From the NCBI GenBank assembly GCA_009859145.1, contig VRVR01000017.1:126607-190606 (forward strand): a stretch of 64,000 bases of DNA. Reading direction: 5' to 3'. The stretch is from Andalucia godoyi. Its lineage: Eukaryota; Discoba; Jakobea; Jakobida; Andaluciidae. Each line of letters begins with the position of its first letter. The first letter of the stretch is position 1. Shown here one piece after another: positions 50,893 to 60,947 of this stretch. The translations under genes and the position numbers were made by a program. The notes under the pieces are model-generated. The model worked only from the letters and a program-made list of their open reading frames with translations. It had not been told where the DNA came from and searched no databases.

Positions 50893-53800
50893 TTAATTCG
50901 CAGCCCCTCCATACAATAGAGCGTGGAATCGCGATTCCTCTGGAGCAGAAAATTCGGAATGTGACAAATGATCCACTGCTTTCCAGTCAAAGTACAGACG
51001 GATGCGCGAGCGGCCGGTAAGAGTTTCGGTGAAGGATCGAAGCCAGGAACGCAAACCTTTGTTCAGAGCTCGCTGAAATTCCGGTTGATCCGATTTCCAA
51101 GCAAAAGACAGCATTATCGCCGATTTTGATTCCCCCGTCGGTCCCGCTGAAGATCGACCGCTGAAAGCATCAAATCCATTCGCATTGGGAGACGGTGAAA
51201 GGATGGAAGCAGAAGCAGCAACCGTGTGAGCGGAGAAGGACAAGTAGAACGGCCGTCTTCCCCACGTTCTGCCCACCAAAAAGGCGCGCAAGATACCCGA
51301 GTCCTTGAAGTCGTCACGGCACACAAGCGACAAGGAGCTGCTGCTGAGCAGTTCCATAAGGAAAACTTCAGCATCATCGACGCCGGCGACAAACAAATCG
51401 AGAGTCTGCCGATATTTGCACATTCTCCAACATTGTTCGAACTTGTAGGCTGACATGGAAACCCGTTCTTCCGTGATAGTATCCAAGATCGAGATTACCA
51501 CTGGATTGCAACGAATCGTGATTTTGGGCACAGGAAATTCATCAACAGGCAGCGTCTTGTCACCTTCCAGCGACTTGTACTGAAAGGAAAATCTCGGATA
51601 AAATTCGACAGCAGACTCCACATCTCCGTACAGGAGGAATGGAAGGACCAGCTGGAAAACGTCACGCGCTTTCAGTTCATCCCTTCGATACGGCAGCGAG
51701 ATCGCATCCACTGCAGCCGGAGAAGCTGAGGAAAGGAACTGAACTTGCGAGTGATTGCACGTACACGTCAGGACTACATTGCTCAATGACAATGCAGAAA
51801 TGTTTCGAATGTGCAGCGTGATCATCACAGTTCGCGACACGAGATCGACGCGGTGGGAAGCCTCTACAAAAATCATATCGGACGGTCCAGACAATGTCCT
51901 GGTATCTGTTGACCGCACATACTTTGTGTTGACCAATTCGGACGACACATCTGTGGAGGCTATGGAGGGATTCATGAAAAAATCATCTGACAAGGCTGGG
52001 AAGAAGTACAGCGTATCCGAACCAGGGGAATTGAACAAATTTGCCGTAATATCGCGCTGCTGGAAAATACCAGTTACCTCGGTCTTGAAAGCAATATTTG
52101 AAAATGATACCTTGGTCATAATCATGGAAGCCAGGCTGTCAACAGCGCTTGCCTTGTTGAGGAACTTTGAACGATACGCTACCATTGCTTGCACAAATGA
52201 ACGCATGTACTGGTCGGAAAATGCAGCTCCTTGGGTGAGAAGAGTCCCTCGCCGTTCGATTTCCTTGTACAGCGCTTCTCCCTCATCCCCTGCAAAACAG
52301 TACAAGCACATCAGCTTGAGAACAGGGATGCCCCAGGTGCGGGCATCATCCAAAAATGACGAAATACCCTTGCGAAGTTGTTCGATGTGCATTTGGGCTT
52401 CTTGTGCGCTGAGAAGACCGGCAATTTGCATGCCCAGATCATACATCACAGCGAGACCTTCGGAAACATCCTCTCTCTTTCTCAACTCTGGAGATTTGAA
52501 AGCTCTCAACATGTAGGAAATTCCGTCTCGAACAAAGGAGCTGATCATCAAAAATGCCTGGTAGTGGACAGAATGCACCTGCTTCATGCCTTTGATGATC
52601 GGCACAAGCCCCGCAACTTCGGCCATGACGGTGAGCAAATATGACGGTGTAGTCGAAATTTGAGTCTTCGTAATGCTCAACAATTGCTCAATGCCATATG
52701 ATTCAATTCGCGTCCCTGATCCGTCCATGAGAGATCGTGAAAGCCCACGGAATGCTGCGAAAAAGACTTTGCGCGCATAGAGAGAGAATATGGGAGGGTA
52801 AATATTCACCGGAGTCACACTCACAATGCTCGGGAGATGCATCAGCACCATGTACTGATCCGCGTAAGGTCGTTCGAGACGGAAATTGGCGATCCATGCA
52901 TTCAACAGTTTGAGCAAACAATCCAGGAGTTGCTCGTCAGTAAAAATGAGAGCCGGCTGGGACAGTGCGCTTGTAGCAACTTCGCATCCAAGACGCACGG
53001 ACCTTGGAGTCGACAAGTAGACACATGCACGCATAAGGTTCATGGAAACCAACGGATTGGTCGAGTCGGACCACGTCTCCAAGAAATGCACACAAAATTC
53101 GTCTATATCTCCGTTGAAATCCTTGATGCAAATACTCAGCGGATAAATGGCATACGCAGCAGCAGCCGCAGGAAGTGCTAGAACGCGATTCTGGAACAAG
53201 TATCGATCGCGATAGATGAATCGTTCCAAGCTGGTGCAAAGAGCCTCAAAGGAGCGCGAATGAACCACGCTCTTCACTCTGTACAGAATATTGTAGACGC
53301 TCATAAACGCTGCGCCCGAAACTCCGTCGGCAACATCCAAGCATTTTTCAACCAGCAATTGAACAACCTCTCTGCAGAAGGCTCTGCTACACTCCACGGA
53401 AGTCTCGTACTGCATAATTAACTGAGACACGAGCGTCGCTCCAACTTCGCGGACCTCGTCAAATCTGCTGGAACATGCAATTCTGACGATTTCGGAAACA
53501 GCAGACTCCGTTTGGGAATCTAACAGCTTCTTCAAGGACATGACAGACGCGAATGCTCGTAAGCCAGAAATTGCAACGTCCGGATCGTCAGACTTTAAAT
53601 CTCCTCTGAGAAAGGACGCAACTTCAGAACTGTGTATTTGTTTGAAACATTGACAATAGAATAATGAGTCGACAAGTCCACCACGGAAAGAAAAAAGAGA
53701 GCAGAAGAGGAGAGAAGGAAAGGAAAGGGAAGGCAAGGGAAGGTAAGGGAGAGCAAGGATAAAAGACATACATGGTAACGGAGAGTGGGAGCGTTTGGAT

Positions 53801-54080
53801 AATGTAGTATGAAAGTTTGCGAACGAGCCGGTGCGCAGAAGCCGAACATCCAAACTACAGCGTACACAGTGAATACAATGCGCTACATAATCGGGGGGAA
53901 ATGCGGGACAGCAAGAGAAGAATCCTAAAAAAGACATACGCGAATGGCCTCCAACGCAGCAGTCTCGATGAGATGACCAGACTGCGCGTCATTGCACAGC
54001 CCGTAGAAAAACGAAATTTGCGAAGGGATATCCTTGCCGGAAATGGAGGACAGTGTATCTGTTCCAGATTCCTCAGCCAT
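50893..54080 (-). CDS. TPLATE: TPLATE, TSET/TPC adaptor large subunit (two introns)
   Basis: Large beta-like subunit of TSET, an adaptor complex of clathrin-linked endocytosis in plants and Dictyostelium. Exons 53940-54080 (ATG at 54080), 53772-53854 and 50893-53629; introns of 85 and 142 bp, both with GTATGT donors, phases 0 and 2. The product is 986 residues. The trunk is a HEAT solenoid (about 75-600) with LRGDLKSDDPDVA and FQNRVLALPAAAAAYAIYPL, like plant TPLATE. The appendage part holds the family mark LSGPSDMIFVEASH, ITLHIRNISALSL, then ITIRCNPVVI and SAYKFEQCWRM, matching the RCxPY.../EFFRLWPSLP region. It lacks plant TPLATE's long acidic tail. COPI gamma and AP beta were considered; their signatures are absent. 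Confidence 0.82.
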
Positions 54081-54330
54081 GATGAAGGACTAATCAAGTG
54101 GTCCAGAAACTTGTGTTTTCTATTTTTTTTCTTTTCTTTCTTAAATTAAAAAAACAAAACAAAGTAAACAAAAAAAGAGAAGCCATTTTTCAAAACAAAA
54201 ATAATTATTTAGAAGAAAGAGGAAGGACTGGCAGATAGCACACAAGGATCGGAAAACCCTTGCCTGGGAGACGCCGAGGGGAAACCTTTGGATTACGACT
54301 GGTGATTTTTGAGTACCGAAGCGTTTCCCC

Positions 54331-54370
54331 TCCTCTGACACTCGCTGACACTCACTGACACCCTCTGACA
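54331..54370. promoter_or_regulatory. Four CTGACA motifs at exact 10 bp spacing
   Basis: TCCTCTGACA, CTCGCTGACA, CTCACTGACA and CCCTCTGACA in tandem, about 120 bp before the protease ATG. One per helical turn suggests a protein-binding array or a young minisatellite. The rest of 54081-54486 shows only AT-rich sequence. Confidence 0.4.
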
Positions 54371-54486
54371 GAGCACGGCCCGAATTTCTTCCAAGTTCAG
54401 AACAGCGCTTCTTCTTTATGCTCGTGCATTTCCTTCCATTTCTGTTTCCGCTGATCATTCCTCCCCGCTCTCCGTGTCGTGTCGCT

Positions 54487-55817
54487 ATGAAGATCTTATA
54501 TCTTGTTGCGGTTTTCCTGATTCCGCTTGCCTCAGCGTACGTCTCTGTGCATTATTCGGAAGCGGAATGCGTGCAGCAGTACTCGCTGTTTGTGCAGAAA
54601 TACGGACGGACATTCAAGTCTGCAGAAGAGCGCTTTTCTCGCTTTGACCTGTTCAAGCAGCGGCTGGACAAGGTTGCATCGCACAATGCGCTCAAAAAGT
54701 CGTACACCCTGAAGATTACCAAGTTTGCAGACTGGACTGCTGATGAGCGCAAGAGCCTACTGACTCCGATGGCTTCTTTCGAGTCCAAGTTCGACGAGAA
54801 GTACAATCTCGGCTGGCACAAGGTTCGTGACGTGCCTCTTCCTTTCAAGGTGGACTGGAGAGACAAGCATGCTGTTACCGAGGTCAAGGATCAAGGCGTA
54901 TGTGGTTCCCCCTCTTTTCCGTCTCCATTTTCTCCCTGTTTTTTCTTTCTTCGTTCCAAAAACCAAAAAGAAGACTCTTTTCCTTTTCTTTTTTTCGCCG
55001 TTTCACGGCCGCAATGATGTCAACATAACGACTTTCCTGAAACATTCTACGACGTAGCATTGTTATCAATGATGGTTGATAGGAAGAACTGAGCCTTGCA
55101 ATTTTCTCCCCTTCGTCTTTTTTCCACTTCTTTCTCATTCTTCGTCACTTCCCCCTCCTGTGCGCTGTGTCTCTGAACGTTGTGCTTACGATTCTTTTTT
55201 TGAACGGATTTTGCTTTGTCTTGCAGCAATGCGGTTCATGCTGGGCGTTTTCTGCCACGGGCGCCGTTGAGGGAGCATGGGCTCTAAGCAACGGGACGCT
55301 GGTCAGTCTTTCGGAGAGCCAACTGGTCGACTGCGACAAGACCAGCCAAGGATGCGACGGCGGGCTGATGAGCTGGGCTTACGAATATTTGATCCAGACT
55401 GGATATCAGGATACTGAATCCTCCTATGACTACCGCGATTATGACAGAAAGTGCAAGGCGTCGCCTGCTGATTTCGGTGCAAAGATCACGGGCTACGTGA
55501 ATGTCACCACGGACTCCACTCCAGCACTGCTGTCTGCGATTGCGCAACAGCCAATTTCTATTGGAGTCAACGCGGATGATGATTGGTTTGATTACGATTA
55601 TGGTGTCTACATGGGAATGTGCTCGTCAGATCCGGATCAGATGAACCATGGCGTTCTCCTTGTTGGAGCGGAAGCGAATGCGAAAGGAAATGGAGTGTGG
55701 ACTGTGAAGAACTCATGGGGTTCTGACTGGGGCATGGACGGATATATCGAGCTGTCCTTGGGTGCAAAGGAAAACTCTTGCGGACTGCTCAATACCCCAC
55801 AGTATCCGGTCGTTTAA
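54487..55817 (+). CDS. Papain-family (C1A) cysteine protease, cathepsin-like (one intron)
   Basis: Secreted or lysosomal endopeptidase of 333 residues from exons 54487-54897 and 55227-55817; the 329 bp intron has a GTATGT donor and TTGCAG acceptor, phase 0. The start gives a clear signal peptide, MKILYLVAVFLIPLASA; the ATG at 54418 would bury it. The inhibitor prodomain (about 25-95) has ERFSRFDLFKQRLDKV and ITKFADWT. Mature enzyme begins near PFKVDWRDK. Catalytic residues: oxyanion Gln in QCGSCWAF (exon 2 starts at this Gln), Cys142, His278 in MNHGVLLVG, Asn299 in VKNSWGSDWG. Six or more Cys can form the usual disulfides. A TG microsatellite follows the stop. Confidence 0.93.
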
Positions 55818-55839
55818 TTTGCGTCTTCTCTTTACTCGC

Positions 55840-55841
<2 letters not shown>

Positions 55842-55878
<37 letters not shown>
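55842..55878. repeat. (TG)n microsatellite
   Basis: About 18 TG units in the 3' flank of the protease gene; TTTTG repeats follow at about 55951-55985. No gene between here and 56119. Confidence 0.9.
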
Positions 55879-55880
<2 letters not shown>

Positions 55881-56119
55881 CATTATTTATTTTGACGCTC
55901 GAGTTGTTCTATTCCGTTGTTTATTCAGTTGATGTCTATTTTCCGATGTATTTGTTTTGTTTTGTTTTGTTTTGTTTTTTGTTTTTGCGATTCGAACATG
56001 TAGCCTTGGTATTGATTAAAATTAATTAAAAAACGCATCCAAAAATGCCGAAATGCGAAGCACGCAAGCTACAAGCAATATCAGGCAGAATAAATAGGAC
56101 GAATACCGTTGAATAATAA

Positions 56120-56552
56120 CACGTCATTGTCATGCACACGGAAGGAAGTATACATAAGCAGACACGGTCAATACTGGCCGACACTAGCACGTTTGTTTCA
56201 CAGGAATTCGTGCTTACGCGTAGCCATCGATCATTCGTTCAGCGCATTGCCAAGAGACGAACTTCCAAGACACGATCTCATATCTCCAGGTGCATCAATC
56301 GCTGCAACTGAGGACACGAAAGCGCCTGCTGCTAGGGCCGTCAGCATCAAAATGCACCCTTCTCCGGAGCAACGTGTCACGCTGAGAAAGTGGCTCACCG
56401 ATTGATCGAGATTGGGGACGGAGCGCGGAACATTTATCTGAAGAACGCCGTGAGGCGTGTCGGGGCCTATCCCCTTCCCGGCAACGGGATGCAAGACTGA
56501 ATATGCATGTCCATCCGTAGATATGCATGTTCAGTGTATAATGTAGGCGCAC
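56120..56552 (+). mobile_element. Internally deleted Fanzor (TnpB-like) element, remnant B
   Basis: Near-identical to remnant A (20214-20655) from CACGTCATTGTCATGCA to GTTCAGTGTATAAYGTAG, except for a block of about 70 bp (56213-56281) that differs from A's 20305-20378. It carries the same N-terminal piece (MHPSPEQRVTLRKW), the same internal deletion joining it to the RuvC-III end, and the same extra G in ATTGGGGACGGAGC. The 3' end has hairpins ACGCC-GTGA-GGCGT and GGGG-CCTAT-CCCC followed by CCCGGCAACGGGATGCAAG and direct repeats of ATATGCATGT. It lies immediately 3' of the small minus-strand gene at 56569, which it may have shortened. Confidence 0.8.
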
Positions 56553-56568
56553 CATGGTGTCCAATGTT

Positions 56569-56964
56569 CTATCTACATCGTCCAACGAAGCATTCTTCGA
56601 CAATAAAGTCGCTGAGAAATGCAGGACAAAAAAGAACCAGAACAAGAATGGCATGTCGCAGCCCAATATTGTGGTGCCAAAAGGACAAGTTTGAAAGCAA
56701 CGCGGATCGCATTCCGCTGCAAAATTCCGTTTCTTTCATGACTGCGGCAGTCCAAGGAAGCGGAGTGAACATCCTCATCATCGTTACCTCCTTCTTCATT
56801 GACAAGACAGTTTCTTCGAGAGCACGAAGCCTCCCCATAAGAGCCATGACTTCCTCCGGCAACGGACTCATTGGAAACACGTCGTCGGATCCTACCGAAA
56901 CATGCCGTCGTACAGGAGGGGTCTTGGGAGACAGCACCGACCTCGACTCAATTCTCTGAGACAT
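56569..56964 (-). CDS. Small protein with coiled coil and C-terminal membrane segment
   Basis: 131 residues from the ATG at 56964 (MSQRIESRSVLSPKTPP). I do not recognise it. It has a Ser/Pro/Arg-rich N-terminus, a short coiled coil (LPEEVMALMGRLRALEETV), and a hydrophobic stretch near the end (HAILVLVLFCPAFL), so it could be a tail-anchored membrane protein, in layout like mitochondrial fission factor. Its stop lies 17 bp from Fanzor remnant B; the final residues (VEECFVGRCR) could be a new tail created by that insertion. The overlapping pyrimidine-poor leader offers no other start. Confidence 0.5.
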   Translation of the reverse strand: MSQRIESRSVLSPKTPPVRRHVSVGSDDVFPMSPLPEEVMALMGRLRALEETVLSMKKEVTMMRMFTPLPWTAAVMKETEFCSGMRSALLSNLSFWHHNIGLRHAILVLVLFCPAFLSDFIVEECFVGRCR

Positions 56965-57186
56965 TATCACCATATGTGGGACCGCAGCGAACGGAAGCAA
57001 TAAGAAAAAGAAGAAAGAAGAAGATCAGAAAACGAAGGGTGATGTCCGCGGAGACAGATTTCTGCACAGCTGTTGTTGACCTGAAGTGTATAGTCTTTTT
57101 TCTATGCGATGAATGTGCCTTCTTGCATGTGCTGGAGACCTCAAACGATTCTTAGAAATGAGGGAAGAAAACGCAGGCTGGGCTCA

Positions 57187-57241
<55 letters not shown>

Positions 57242-57490
57242 ACACACAGAGCGAGTGAGCGAGAGAGGAAAAGCCAAAAATGGACGCAACGCGAGAGAAT
57301 ACGGCAGCATGCGGCTGATGCTTGATGGGGCCTGTCTACGGAGAATTGCGAACTGTCGAACGACTCACGAGCGGGTATTGGCTAACAATGGGGGGTTGGA
57401 AAATGTCTTTACCGCTTGGGAATACAAGCAATCACGCACGTTGTCCAGCGCTGCGAGCTGCGATGCAGAGGCAGTTAAGGCATGGTGTCC
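56965..57490. other. Intergenic with a long (CA)n microsatellite
   Basis: About 30 CA units at 57186-57248, followed by GAGAG-rich sequence. Nothing else recognised in the 3' flank of XPO7. Confidence 0.8.
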
Positions 57491-60400
57491 TTACATAAAC
57501 TTTTTGATCTCTTGACGAAACACAGTGACATTCTGCGAAAATTGGTCTCTGTTGCGGAACTCCAAGGAAAAATCAACGTTCAGCATTAATTTTTCAAACG
57601 CAACTTGCATGAGCTCACGTCGCTCGGGTTCCAACTCTTTGATGATTTGATTCTTAAGATCAGCAAACGACGCGGGGTTGACAGTGATGAGGGCCAGTAA
57701 CGGTCGAGAGATGGAATAGTGAGACGGAGACTCCTCAAAAACGGTGATGCGGAACAGAGAATTGAGGATCGACGGCAGCAGCGAAGGCATGGAAGTGAAG
57801 TTCGACAAAGACTCAAAGGTCGAGGAGCGCTTGCTGCATTCCTGCACATAGTAGGTGCACAAGTGATCCAAAGCAGCAGAGCTTTCAACCATCACCACCG
57901 AGTCCGGGCACTTGACACCCTCATGCAAACAGTTCACAATCTGAATGAACATTGACGCATCCCATGCACACACGGCTTTGGAATGGTCTGCAAACAGTGC
58001 ATTCAAGAAGGAGTACAGGACACGCGACACTTTTGGATAAGCAAGGATGTCCTCAAGAGAAACCGAAAGAACAAGAGTCACAGCGCTGGACAAGGCACTA
58101 GAGAGCGAGTCATCATTGTACAGCGCAAAAACGCCAAAATTACAATATTTTCCAGACAGCGCTGCAAGCAGGGTGGAAAGGACCAGGCGAATCCCTTTCA
58201 ATTTCTCTACATACAAGTCCTTTGAGGGGACCACATGAACCGCTTGCGTACAGTACCACACAAGAATTCGAGCAATTTCTTTGAACAGCAGAATGCCATT
58301 CGGAGAGGACGGACCAAAAATGATACGCTGATTTCGGTTTGTGGCAAGCTCGGCCAAGAAACGAAGACAGGCTGTGGACGCCTCATGGTCCAGAGCAAGA
58401 GCTTGCATTCCTTGGTAGATCACTGTGAATTTCTGTGGATGCAGCCATTCGAAAAATCTCTCAAACGACCTTCTGGATCCGCACGAACTGCACACACCCT
58501 GCAAATCTCGCAAAATACCAATAAACGCTTCTCGACTGGAGATATTGACAAAAGATGCGTCAAACGTCGCCATGAAATCAGAAAACTGCTGCGCCGAACA
58601 ATCATCCAGCGACAGAAGTTTTGACAATGCGGCATAATACGACGTTCTCGCTTGCATATTTCGGGGATTCGACAGAAAGGTCAACTCCATTGAAGCGTGA
58701 TTCTCCAACAGAGTAGCAACAGACGGCAGCTTCACCATGATCTTGCGCGTAACAAAACCTGTTGCAAGATCATTTAAAAGCGCCAACGTTTCCCCCACAA
58801 TTTCAGAATTCGCAGCCCATGCCCGGAGATTGGAAACGATACGGGACACAAAGATATCCATGACTTGTGTGTTGGTCTGAATTCCGCACAATGGGGCAAG
58901 TCTTTCAAAAATATTGGAGGACGTCACAGACTGTTCGCCCACATACGCTGCCCTGAACTCTTGGAAGAACCGCAGAATCGATTTTTCAAGAATGGAAATG
59001 CCTAGATAGCCCGCAGATATTTGCACAATCTGAAAAACGCGAGCTGTTATATCTCCATCAATGGTGTCTTTGTGATCAGCGGAGGAGGAGTTTCCGCGAT
59101 GTGCAAGAACTCCTGCTGCAATGTACGTCAGAAAGCACATTTGGCACGCTGCGACAACATTTTGGTCTGTCTGAAACGACTGGATGACAGGATCGAATAA
59201 CGATACAATGAAAGGCCCGAGTGTATCGTACATGGAACGGATCAAGTACGGAACTGACTCGATCTGCGAATGCAACAATTCTTCATCAACAAGAAAGTCT
59301 GGCAGATCAACGTTCGAAGAAACCGTGTTCGCGATAGCATGAAGCCTGGACAGCATGTATGTGCGAACAATCTCTGGAATCAGTTCCGTTAGCTCGGATG
59401 GACGACCTGACGTTCGAGTATGCGGTAAAGCAGAAGCAAGTCTAGAAAAGAAGGAGAGCAGATAATACGAAGAGTTAATGTAGTTGCTCCAATCAGAAAT
59501 TGTAGCGATGGTGAACTGAGAGACAACGTTGATCCAGTCCGAATAGCCGTCCACGGCTAGCAAATCCGTGAGCGGGAAGTTCGAGGACTTCATTTTCGCC
59601 AACAAGCGACAGACTTCATGTCGATTATCTGGATTCTCTAGTCCCACGCCATTTCGAAGAATCATCGTTGCCCCATTCAGCAACGTAGTTAGGAACATTT
59701 TCCTCTCAACTTCTGAGGAAAATAGAGAGCGACGCACCCCAGCAAGCTGAACCAAACACATCAGCACCGTCTTGTCTCGGGTTCTAAAGTACAGGTCGAA
59801 GAACAACCCGAGAATGTTCTCCTCTTCGACCAACGATCGCCAGCCAGAAGGCAGCTGAAGAGTCGCAGACTCATCGGCTGACTCGTCAGGAAAGACGCCA
59901 ACAAAATCGAACAGCAGGCACGACAGCGCAAGGGCCAATGCATCTTCATATTGCTGCGGAAACGTTCTGAGGAATCGCACAGCTGCTTCAAAAGCAGGTT
60001 TCAACGCAATGTCTCTAAATGACACCGCAACAGTTCGATGCTGACTCAATGATTTCTTCGGCGCCACGATGTTCATCTCAGACACAACAGCCTCCATCGC
60101 GCGGAATGCATTCATCCCAACGAGATCGTCAATGATTGTTCTGAAAGAGTCATGATCTTTCCAACCAAGCTTCGTAATGCGCGCCAGCAAAGTGTAGGCA
60201 GCTGAAGACAACTCTCGAAGCGAGCCTTTCGGACTCCGCAAGAATCGATAAATGACTTCGCGAACCTCCAATCGCTGCTGAAGTTCCATGGTGCTCCAAT
60301 GATTGGTGACGATTCTTTGAAGAGAAAGAAGAGTAATGTACAGTGCGTACGGTTCTTGAGAGCGCATCAGAATCTGGAACGCCTTTGGAACATCCGCTGT

Positions 60401-60514
60401 GGTCGACAAGAACTCTGCAATCCGGTTCTCGGCCTCCTTGCGCAATTCCGCAGAATGGGCAGTCAAAACTTGGGTGCATGTTGCCTCGTACTGCGAGAAA
60501 ACGGAATCATCCAT
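57491..60514 (-). CDS. XPO7: Exportin-7 (RanBP16) nuclear transport receptor
   Basis: 1007-residue importin-beta-family receptor that works with RanGTP at nuclear pores. Start at the ATG at 60514 (MDDSVFSQYEATCTQ); the open frame to the left has no ATG. The N-terminal importin-N region (about 25-95) has the helix pairs of the family; XPO7-specific stretches follow: FDFVGVFPDESADESATLQLPSGW, LGLFFDLYF, LVQLAGVRRSLFSSEVERKMFL, NRHEVCRLLAKMKSSNF and SSYYLLSFFSRLASALPH. The rest is HEAT repeats. Length is close to human XPO7 (1087), a little shorter at the end. No intron. Same strand as DCAF4, 430 bp downstream of it. Confidence 0.93.
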   Translation of the reverse strand: MDDSVFSQYEATCTQVLTAHSAELRKEAENRIAEFLSTTADVPKAFQILMRSQEPYALYITLLSLQRIVTNHWSTMELQQRLEVREVIYRFLRSPKGSLRELSSAAYTLLARITKLGWKDHDSFRTIIDDLVGMNAFRAMEAVVSEMNIVAPKKSLSQHRTVAVSFRDIALKPAFEAAVRFLRTFPQQYEDALALALSCLLFDFVGVFPDESADESATLQLPSGWRSLVEEENILGLFFDLYFRTRDKTVLMCLVQLAGVRRSLFSSEVERKMFLTTLLNGATMILRNGVGLENPDNRHEVCRLLAKMKSSNFPLTDLLAVDGYSDWINVVSQFTIATISDWSNYINSSYYLLSFFSRLASALPHTRTSGRPSELTELIPEIVRTYMLSRLHAIANTVSSNVDLPDFLVDEELLHSQIESVPYLIRSMYDTLGPFIVSLFDPVIQSFQTDQNVVAACQMCFLTYIAAGVLAHRGNSSSADHKDTIDGDITARVFQIVQISAGYLGISILEKSILRFFQEFRAAYVGEQSVTSSNIFERLAPLCGIQTNTQVMDIFVSRIVSNLRAWAANSEIVGETLALLNDLATGFVTRKIMVKLPSVATLLENHASMELTFLSNPRNMQARTSYYAALSKLLSLDDCSAQQFSDFMATFDASFVNISSREAFIGILRDLQGVCSSCGSRRSFERFFEWLHPQKFTVIYQGMQALALDHEASTACLRFLAELATNRNQRIIFGPSSPNGILLFKEIARILVWYCTQAVHVVPSKDLYVEKLKGIRLVLSTLLAALSGKYCNFGVFALYNDDSLSSALSSAVTLVLSVSLEDILAYPKVSRVLYSFLNALFADHSKAVCAWDASMFIQIVNCLHEGVKCPDSVVMVESSAALDHLCTYYVQECSKRSSTFESLSNFTSMPSLLPSILNSLFRITVFEESPSHYSISRPLLALITVNPASFADLKNQIIKELEPERRELMQVAFEKLMLNVDFSLEFRNRDQFSQNVTVFRQEIKKFM

Positions 60515-60947
60515 GGCTAGGGGAAGAGGGGAAAACAACCAAACAGCGAACAGAGGACGGAAGAGGAAAAAGATTTTGCCAAAGAATACGTGGAGGGAAA
60601 AAAAAATAATGAATGAATGTTAGGAAGAAGGATGGAAAGCTGGGGGAAAGCTGGAAAAGCTGGAACTTTTTTGGTTTGGGAGATTCTGGACAAATTTGAA
60701 GGACGACTTTTGGTTTGGCTTGCAAATCGTGTCTTGCCGTAGTTTCTAGGATAATGATTACATTTTCTTCTTCTTCTTCCATTCTTTCTTTAATTTTCGG
60801 TTCGTTTTTCTTTTCTTTTTCGAACACCGTAATAAGATGCCAAAAAAAAAGAGCCAATTTCAAAGACATCTATTTCGTCTTACTGAAAATCCAACGAACT
60901 GAACAGCTTCTCTGAAACGGACTAAGAAAGTACTCTTCGAGAGCTGC
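60515..60947. other. Intergenic, XPO7 promoter
   Basis: AAAGCTGGAAAAGCTGGAA repeats near 60640 and a TTC-rich tract near 60765. No gene seen. Confidence 0.5.

Noticed and set aside
53630-53937. Unspliced N-terminus of the TPLATE gene
   Set aside because: Leu/Pro-rich intron translation; a short phase-matched exon (53772-53854) and a first exon at 53940-54080 explain it better.
57186-57248. CRISPR-like or tandem-repeat array
   Set aside because: It is a plain CA microsatellite; no spaced direct repeats of CRISPR type occur anywhere in the window.
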